Of a DNA stretch of 64,000 bases, positions 58,746-64,000 are shown in pieces (the first letter of the stretch is position 1; each line of letters begins with the position of its first letter). This DNA comes from Mycolicibacterium holsaticum DSM 44478 = JCM 12374 (lineage in GTDB: Bacteria; Actinomycetota; Actinomycetes; Mycobacteriales; Mycobacteriaceae). Location of the stretch: NCBI RefSeq assembly GCF_019645835.1, contig NZ_CP080998.1, positions 434,001-498,000 on the forward strand, given 5' to 3'. Position numbers and translations under genes: made by a program. Below the pieces are notes generated by a model that saw nothing but the letters and a program-made list of their open reading frames with translations, was not told the DNA's origin and did no database searches.

Positions 58746-61175
58746 GTGATTGCGCACCGGATGAGCGCGGCCCACGAGAAACACTGTGGCCCGTTGGCTG
58801 GATACGGGCCGGCCGGCCCACAGGAGCAACGCACGCATACGCATGCGACGACCGCGCAGCACGCATTTGATTCAATTTCAACAGTGGTCAGCTCAGACGG
58901 ACGTAGCGACGACAGTGCCGGAGACGGCGCTGAGCGCGCAGTTCTGCTTGCGACCAAACTGCACGTCCCCACGGTGGGAAGCGCGCTCGTCCGCCGGTCT
59001 GCCCTGCTCGCCGTCCTGTCGGCGGGGCGCCGCCAAAAACTGACGCTGTTGAGCGCGCCCGCGGGCTGGGGCAAGACGACCTTGCTGGCGCAGTGGGTGT
59101 CCGACTCCGACGCCGACGGGCGATTCGGCTGGCTGTCGCTGGATTCTTCGGACAACGACCCGGTGTGGTTCTGGATGTACGTGATCGCGGCACTGCAGAA
59201 GATCAGCCCGGGCGTGGGGACCCGCGCAGTCGATCTCCTGACGATGGGCGCCGACCTTCTCCAGATCGTCCTGCCCAGGCTGCTCAACGATCTGGACACA
59301 TTCGCCAGCCGGATGGTCCTGGTCCTCGATGACTACCACCTCGTGGTCAACGCAGCGGTTCATGAGCAGATGGCACTCTTCATCAGCCGGATGCCGGCCA
59401 ATCTGCACCTGGTGTTGGCCACCCGCTCGGATCCGGCGTTACCGTTGGCCCGGTTGCGGGCCAGCGGCGATCTTGCCGAAATACGAAGCCAAGACCTGTG
59501 TTTCGGGGCAGATGAGGCAGCCCAACTTCTCAACAGCGTGCTCGGGTTGGACCTGGCCGACGAAGACGTTCACCTGCTGCAACAGCGGACGGAAGGGTGG
59601 GCTGCGGGCCTCTACCTTGCTGCGCTCTCACTTACCGGCCGATCTGATCCCGCGGAGTTCATCAGGACGTTCGCCGGCGATAACCGTCATATCGTCGACT
59701 ATCTGATGGCCGAGGTGCTCAACGGCCAATCACCGCAAATGCGTGAGTTTTTGCTACGCACTTCGGTCTCGAAAAGACTCAGCGGTCCGTTGTGTGACGC
59801 GATGCTGCAACGCAGCGGGTCGGCACAGATTTTGGAGAAGCTTGACCGCGAGAACCTGTTCTTGGTACCGCTGGACATGTCGCGTCACTGGTACCGGTAT
59901 CACCACCTGTTCGGGGAGTTGCTGCGCGCCGAGCTACATCGCAGCGAGCCCGAACTGGTCGCAGGTCTGCACCGGCGGGCCGCGGACTGGTTTGAGGCAG
60001 AGGATCTCGTCGATGAGGCGGTGCGCCACCTGGCCGCGGCCGGCGACACCGAGCGCACTGCGGATCTGATCGCCGCGGACTGGGTCAACGAATTCAACGG
60101 CGGGGGCCTGTCCACCATCTCCGGATGGCTCGACCTCCTTCCCGGCGAGACCGTGTCACGAGATCCGCGCCTGAGCGCGGCCCGGGCCTGGATCGCGTTG
60201 ACCGTCAACCAGTTCGACGACGCGCGCTCGTGGATTGAGACGGTCGAAGCCGGGTCCGCGGCGGCCGACATGGAGTATCCCAGCCTCGACGCTCAGCTTG
60301 TCGCACTGCGCGAGACCCACGCGTTCAAGACCGGTGACCTCGCCGCGGCGCTCCAGGCGGCTGGCCGTGCGATCACCCTCGACTTCGACGACGCAGGGCA
60401 GGCCCAGTCGGCTGCCTGCTCGGTCTATGGTTCCGCGCTGTACTTCTCGGGCAGCATCGATGAGGCGAAAGCGACCTTCCGGCAAGCCGTAGCGCTGGCC
60501 GAAAAGTTCGGCGACCGGCGCCGCAGGAGCTATGCGTTGGGTTACCTCGCGTTGATCGCGGCCGAATCCGGTCAGCTCACCGATGCCGAGCGCCAGATAC
60601 GCCTGGCCACCGCTTTCGGGTCTGACCCGACGGACGGCGACCACATCCTCAACGAACACTTCGTCAATGCGATGGTGCCGCTGGCCGCAGCGACCGTCCT
60701 CGAGGTGCGCGGCGACAGGGCTGCGGCCGCGGACGCGGCCCGGCTCGCCGTCAGCCTGGCCCGTAAGAGCGCAGGAATCCTCGAAGTCGCCAAGGCCCTG
60801 CTGGTCAGCGCCAAGATCCTGGAGGACCTCGGCGAACACGACACCGCGGTGGCCAACCGGGACGAGGCGGGCGTGCTGCTGCAAGGGTGCGCAGACGCCG
60901 GGGCGGCACAGACCTTGCTCATCGCGGCCCGGCCCAGCAAGGCCGTCGCGGTGCGTCCCCGCAGCCGGGTGGACACGTACACCGACGAGCTCACCGCCAA
61001 AGAACACGAGGTCCTGCGGCTGCTGGCCACCCGATTGTCGCGCCGTGAGATCGGCCAGCGGCTCTATGTCTCCCTGAACACCGTCAAAACCCACCAACGC
61101 GCGCTGTACCGCAAACTGGGCGTCGAGACCCGCAGTGCGGCGGTGGCCCGCGCTCGCGAGCTCGGCCTGCTCTGA
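58746..61175 (+). CDS. MalT-like LuxR-type regulator
   Basis: An 809-residue protein of the MalT group. Walker A is SAPAGWGKTTLL (about residues 103-114); LVLDDYHLVVNAAV is a likely Walker B. The second half is helical repeats. The C-terminal LuxR helix-turn-helix is LTAKEHEVLRLLATRLSRREI and VSLNTVKTHQRALYRKLG. GTG 58746 follows AGGAGG with a 6-base gap. It is about 150 bases after its operator copies. The sensed molecule is unknown. Confidence 0.85.
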   Translation: MIAHRMSAAHEKHCGPLAGYGPAGPQEQRTHTHATTAQHAFDSISTVVSSDGRSDDSAGDGAERAVLLATKLHVPTVGSALVRRSALLAVLSAGRRQKLTLLSAPAGWGKTTLLAQWVSDSDADGRFGWLSLDSSDNDPVWFWMYVIAALQKISPGVGTRAVDLLTMGADLLQIVLPRLLNDLDTFASRMVLVLDDYHLVVNAAVHEQMALFISRMPANLHLVLATRSDPALPLARLRASGDLAEIRSQDLCFGADEAAQLLNSVLGLDLADEDVHLLQQRTEGWAAGLYLAALSLTGRSDPAEFIRTFAGDNRHIVDYLMAEVLNGQSPQMREFLLRTSVSKRLSGPLCDAMLQRSGSAQILEKLDRENLFLVPLDMSRHWYRYHHLFGELLRAELHRSEPELVAGLHRRAADWFEAEDLVDEAVRHLAAAGDTERTADLIAADWVNEFNGGGLSTISGWLDLLPGETVSRDPRLSAARAWIALTVNQFDDARSWIETVEAGSAAADMEYPSLDAQLVALRETHAFKTGDLAAALQAAGRAITLDFDDAGQAQSAACSVYGSALYFSGSIDEAKATFRQAVALAEKFGDRRRRSYALGYLALIAAESGQLTDAERQIRLATAFGSDPTDGDHILNEHFVNAMVPLAAATVLEVRGDRAAAADAARLAVSLARKSAGILEVAKALLVSAKILEDLGEHDTAVANRDEAGVLLQGCADAGAAQTLLIAARPSKAVAVRPRSRVDTYTDELTAKEHEVLRLLATRLSRREIGQRLYVSLNTVKTHQRALYRKLGVETRSAAVARARELGLL

Positions 61176-61217
61176 CCATCTCGATCCCACCACGCCGCGG
61201 CACGAATTTCACACCGA

Positions 61218-61259
61218 TCACCCGGGTGAACAGGCGCTAAGGGTGATGACCGGTCACCC
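61218..61259 (+). promoter_or_regulatory. Composite operator E
   Basis: TCACCCGGGTGA (61218-61229), 11 bases, then GGGTGA-N7-TCACCC (61241-61259). All four half-sites are perfect. It lies upstream of the three-gene unit leading to the thioredoxin-reductase homologue. Confidence 0.8.
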
Positions 61260-61390
61260 CGTTCGCCGGAAGTCTGGCGGAAGCAGCCGTGGGCCTACTC
61301 GTCGCCAGATTCGCACAACAAGCGCATGGCTGCCGCACACCACGACGACGCATCCGTCGCGATTCGTCAAGTGCGGGAAGGAATCAGGAC

Positions 61391-61453
61391 ATGGGTTCAC
61401 AAGCTAAGACCGGATCGCCGCGCCGGTGCGAACGTCGAACAGGGCTCTGCTAA
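61391..61453 (+). CDS. Tiny leader-like open reading frame
   Basis: A 20-codon frame from ATG 61391 with GGAAGGA at good spacing, reading MGSQAKTGSPRRC and ending GLC. Its stop TAA overlaps the next ATG by one base (TAATG). The following gene has no ribosome-binding site of its own, so the tiny frame may couple translation. Confidence 0.4.
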   Translation: MGSQAKTGSPRRCERRTGLC

Positions 61454-61803
61454 TGAATAGCCCCAGCGCTGTTTGCGCCGCGGTAGAGCGCGATGAACGT
61501 GCCGCGCAATGCGAGCTCGGATTTCTCGACAACGGGTTCCGCTGCGATCTGTCGGTTGCGGCGTACGTGGAATTCCACATGGTCGGGCACTGCCGGCGTT
61601 TCGACTGCGACGCGTACGGCAACGCCTGCGGTTTCGTGTGCGCGGATCACCTAGATGCGTTGGAGTACACGGCGCAGTGCGTGGCCGAAGAGATACAGCC
61701 GACGGCTCTTCGGCGACTGTTCAAACGGGTCGCTCGATGTCCATCGTGTGGCAGAACGCTTGAAAACGTATCCGACATCCTGCAAGCCGTGGTGACCCTC
61801 TGA
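61453..61803 (+). CDS. Cys-rich protein of unknown function
   Basis: A 116-residue protein with several cysteines: AAQCELGFLDNGFRCDLSVAA, GHCRRFDCDAYGNACGFVC and a final CPSCG that looks like half of a zinc ribbon. It starts at the tiny frame's stop and its own stop overlaps the next ATG. Function unknown; a metal or redox role is plausible. Confidence 0.55.
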   Translation: MNSPSAVCAAVERDERAAQCELGFLDNGFRCDLSVAAYVEFHMVGHCRRFDCDAYGNACGFVCADHLDALEYTAQCVAEEIQPTALRRLFKRVARCPSCGRTLENVSDILQAVVTL

Positions 61804-62267
61804 TGCCGAACACGTGGGCCGCCGGGATGAACTCGTGGCTGCATACCCACGGCATGCGTCGGGAGACACCCGGGTCCGCCGTTGGCCGCCGATCGGCAAC
61901 GGTCAAACCGGCCATCGTCTCCGACGCTGATATGGCGTGGTTACTCGCCGATACGGCGGCTCACTGTCTGACAGGTCATGACCGCACCATGACGTTCGTC
62001 GAATTAGGCTGCCAGGAATACCATCTCGTGATCAACCGGATCCTCGACGCGGTTCCGTCCTGCCGGATGACATTGCCAGAGAACGTACTCGATGCGCTCA
62101 GCCGCTGGCTGGCCGGGTATGTCGGCAGCCCTGAGGAACCGCGGCTGCGGACACAACTTGCCGAGATTCGGGCGCGTCAACTCGAACCAATTGCCTCGTG
62201 CTCCCCACAGGTGCACCGCGTCAAACCACACAGCACCGCTATGCCAGCGCACAGCGTTACGCCTTGA
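61803..62267 (+). CDS. Hypothetical protein
   Basis: A 154-residue, mostly helical protein with no domain I recognise. Segments are AIVSDADMAWLLADTAAHCL and MTLPENVLDALSRWLAGYV. Start and stop both overlap neighbouring genes (TGATG), so it belongs to the operon under operator E. Confidence 0.6.
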   Translation: MPNTWAAGMNSWLHTHGMRRETPGSAVGRRSATVKPAIVSDADMAWLLADTAAHCLTGHDRTMTFVELGCQEYHLVINRILDAVPSCRMTLPENVLDALSRWLAGYVGSPEEPRLRTQLAEIRARQLEPIASCSPQVHRVKPHSTAMPAHSVTP

Positions 62268-63256
62268 TGCAGGTGTCCGGGCGGGTTCATGACGCCATGA
62301 TCGTCGGGTCAGGACCGGCCGGCTACACCGCGGCGATCTACGCCGCGCGAGCCGGACTCGACACCCTGGTCGTCGAAGGCCAACTGTGCGGTGGTGCCCT
62401 CATGGCGGCAGGACCGATGGCCAATTACCCCGGCTTTCCGCAGCCCGTGCGCGGGCCCGACCTGGCCAGCGCGATGCGCGCACAAGCGCACCGGTTCGGC
62501 GCGGCTTTCCACGCCGGTGACGCACACGGATTCGACCTCGACGGTGCGGTCAAGGCGGTCGTGGTCGACCAGCAGATACGCCGAAGTTCCGCGCTGATCC
62601 TTGCGATGGGCGGCCTCGACCGGGCGCTCAACGTGCCCGGCGAACGAGAACTGCGCGGCTTTGGCGTCAGCGCCAGCGCCAAACGTGACGGGCACCGGTT
62701 CGCCGGCTGCGAGGTCGCCGTCGTGGGCGGGGGAGACGGCGCGCTCGAGGAGGCCCTGTTTCTGGCGCAGTTGGCCCGCCGCGTGACCGTCATCCACCAT
62801 CGACCCCGCCTGCGCGCATCGGCTGCGATGGTCGACCGGCTACGCGCTGCGCCCAATGTGGCTGTCCGGGTATCTACCGAAGTGCTCGCGGTCACGGGCA
62901 GGCACCGCGTCACCGGTCTGCGGCTACGCACGCTGCGCACCGCGGTCGAGTACGACATTGGCCTGGCCGCGGTATTCGTGGCCGTCGGTCAGGCCCCTCG
63001 ATCCGATCTGTTGGTGGGACTGGTCGATCTCGACGCCCGCGGTTATGTCGTGACCCGCGACGAGGGCACCCAGACCAGCGTCGATGGGGTCTTCGCCGCC
63101 GGCGACCTGGTCGACCGCCGGTACCGCCAAGCGGTCACCGCCGCGGCCAGCGGATGCCGAGCCGCGCTCGACGCGCAGCGCTGGCTCGCTCGATCCACGC
63201 TGCGACAGCCACTGTCCTCGTCGTCAGGACCGCGTGCGTCTCACCCGGGTGAATGA
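62267..63256 (+). CDS. Thioredoxin-reductase-like flavoprotein without redox cysteines
   Basis: A 329-residue homologue of thioredoxin reductase. The FAD loop is AMIVGSGPAGYTAAIYAARAG, the NADPH loop EVAVVGGGDGALEEA, and the final FAD contact GVFAAGDLVD. In the normal CxxC position (residues 137-140, usually CATC) it has SAKR, so it cannot use the standard disulfide mechanism. Cys41 (GQLCGGAL) is near the flavin by sequence but is not the family's active cysteine. Its start overlaps the preceding stop. Confidence 0.8.
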   Translation: MQVSGRVHDAMIVGSGPAGYTAAIYAARAGLDTLVVEGQLCGGALMAAGPMANYPGFPQPVRGPDLASAMRAQAHRFGAAFHAGDAHGFDLDGAVKAVVVDQQIRRSSALILAMGGLDRALNVPGERELRGFGVSASAKRDGHRFAGCEVAVVGGGDGALEEALFLAQLARRVTVIHHRPRLRASAAMVDRLRAAPNVAVRVSTEVLAVTGRHRVTGLRLRTLRTAVEYDIGLAAVFVAVGQAPRSDLLVGLVDLDARGYVVTRDEGTQTSVDGVFAAGDLVDRRYRQAVTAAASGCRAALDAQRWLARSTLRQPLSSSSGPRASHPGE

Positions 63257-63281
63257 CTCGATGGGCGAGGACGGCTCGCCC
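63241..63281 (+). promoter_or_regulatory. Composite operator F
   Basis: TCACCCGGGTGA (63241-63252), 10 bases, then GGGCGA-N7-TCGCCC (63263-63281). The first half overlaps the last codons of the flavoprotein gene. It lies 57 bases before the DUF5709 start. The second pair is a perfect inverted repeat with one compensated change on each side. Confidence 0.75.
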
Positions 63282-63338
63282 CGTTGCGCGGCATCCTTTT
63301 TCACCGAGACAAGCCGGCAGGGAACGGAGTTTGCACTG

Positions 63339-63794
63339 ATGGAGAATTCTGAGTTCGATGACGTCACCGCCCATCTGCTTGAACCAGAAGAAAGCCTTGA
63401 CTCAGAACAGACGGGTATCGACCTGGACGAAGGCTATTCACCCCCGGAAAGCCCGAGGGAACTGGGCAGCTGGGGACTGACCGCCAACGAAGCGCGCGTC
63501 CATGAAAGCCTGGCGCGCCGGTTGGCCCGCGAGGTGCCCGACGTGACCGATCGGTGGGACGGCGACGGGATCGGTGACAGCGCTGACAGCGACGGTGAGC
63601 CCGTCGATGACCAGGTCGGTGACGACCGCGCCGGGCGGCTTGTCGCCGTCGGCCTGGACCCCACCGATCCCACGTCTGATTACCGCGCCCACGATGTGGG
63701 GATCGACGGCGGAGCCGCGTCGGCAGAGGAGGCGGCGATACATGTCATCGCCGACGAGGACACCATCGCCAGCCGGCGGTGGGAACTGTGGTGA
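63339..63794 (+). CDS. DUF5709 protein
   Basis: A 151-residue acidic protein. It has DLDEGYSPPESPRELGSWG, TANEARVHESLARRLAREVPD, and DDRAGRLVA then DVGIDGGAASAEEAAIHV, which is the DUF5709 layout. The ATG at 63339 has a GGAACGGAG site upstream. No function is known; the family is found in actinobacteria. Confidence 0.75.
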   Translation: MENSEFDDVTAHLLEPEESLDSEQTGIDLDEGYSPPESPRELGSWGLTANEARVHESLARRLAREVPDVTDRWDGDGIGDSADSDGEPVDDQVGDDRAGRLVAVGLDPTDPTSDYRAHDVGIDGGAASAEEAAIHVIADEDTIASRRWELW

Positions 63795-63851
63795 CCGCCT
63801 CGGAAAGCCGCTCAGCGCAAACAATCGATGAACACTGCGTGGGCTGCGCCC

Positions 63852-63893
63852 TCACCCGGGTGAATGGTGTCGCGGGGTGAAGACAGCTCACCC
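63852..63893 (+). promoter_or_regulatory. Composite operator G
   Basis: TCACCCGGGTGA (63852-63863), 11 bases, then GGGTGA-N7-TCACCC (63875-63893). All four half-sites are perfect. It precedes the gene starting at 63983 by 89 bases. Confidence 0.8.
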
Positions 63894-63982
63894 GTGGGCG
63901 GGCCAGGCTGACTTCCGACCGTACAGCCAAACATTCAGCGCGGGAGACCCGCTGAAGAGATTCGGGAAAGGCAGATCACCGT

Positions 63983-64000
63983 ATGGATGCACAGTTCGAC
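63983..64000 (+). CDS. Start of the next gene (cut by the window edge)
   Basis: ATG 63983 begins MDAQFD and runs off the right edge. GAAAGG lies about 14 bases upstream, and operator G is 89 bases before it. Nothing can be said of its function. Confidence 0.35.

Noticed and set aside
47336..63863. The repeated TCACCCGGGTGA as a CRISPR or attachment-site repeat
   Set aside because: Copies are 150 bases to 8 kb apart, differ in orientation, and lie upstream of genes with a conserved second part; no integrase or cas genes are near.

Overview
The window is high-GC actinobacterial DNA. It fits a rapidly growing Mycobacteriaceae (Mycolicibacterium-like) chromosome. From 1 to about 40 kb the gene order follows, from memory, the Mycobacterium tuberculosis interval Rv3717 back to Rv3688c: ami1, ybaB, recR, gatD/murT, a DnaQ-type exonuclease, leuA, ask, asd, the ergothioneine operon, glpK, moxR2 and its neighbours, and a YqeY protein. 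Several starts are GTG, and several genes look leaderless, with a TANNNT box 6-8 bases before the start codon.

Region by region. 1-6 kb: peptidoglycan amidase, DNA repair (recR) and the MurT/GatD lipid II amidation pair. 6-8 kb: leuA behind an attenuator-like leader. 8-13 kb: an Ntn hydrolase and the aspartate pathway (ask, asd). 13-18 kb: an MpaB-like oxygenase, a heme catalase, an Ohr peroxidase and a secreted protein. 18.4-23.8 kb: egtABCDE, each gene overlapping the next. 23.8-33.9 kb: a GCS2-type ligase, a decayed metallo-hydrolase, an acyltransferase, glpK, a PadR regulator divergent from a carotenoid oxygenase, and RDD and SpoIIM-type membrane proteins. 34-39.3 kb: a MoxR/DUF58/DUF4350/DUF4129 cluster. 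39.3-45.6 kb: accessory genes, including an F420-type oxidoreductase, a manganese catalase, a broken hemerythrin gene, a methyltransferase-CDGSH pair and a heme-oxygenase-like diiron protein.

45.6-64 kb is an accessory redox island and the most interesting part. It has two related small proteins of unknown function, a quinone-oxidoreductase-like protein, a DUF417/RclC-like membrane protein, a lipoamide-dehydrogenase-like flavoprotein, OsmC, an NDH-2-like flavoprotein, a thioredoxin-reductase homologue without its CxxC cysteines, and a DUF5709 protein. It also carries three large regulators: one GAF/Fis-type and two very large LuxR-type ATPases. Seven transcription units in it share one composite operator, TCACCCGGGTGA-N10/11-GGGTGA-N7-TCACCC. 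I did not find the 12-base palindrome in the first 47 kb. The two LuxR genes share a different operator, CGTCTCA-N3-TGAGACG, and a related leader. Together these look like a self-contained stress or redox regulon with its own regulators. I saw no tRNA, rRNA, CRISPR array, insertion sequence or integrase.
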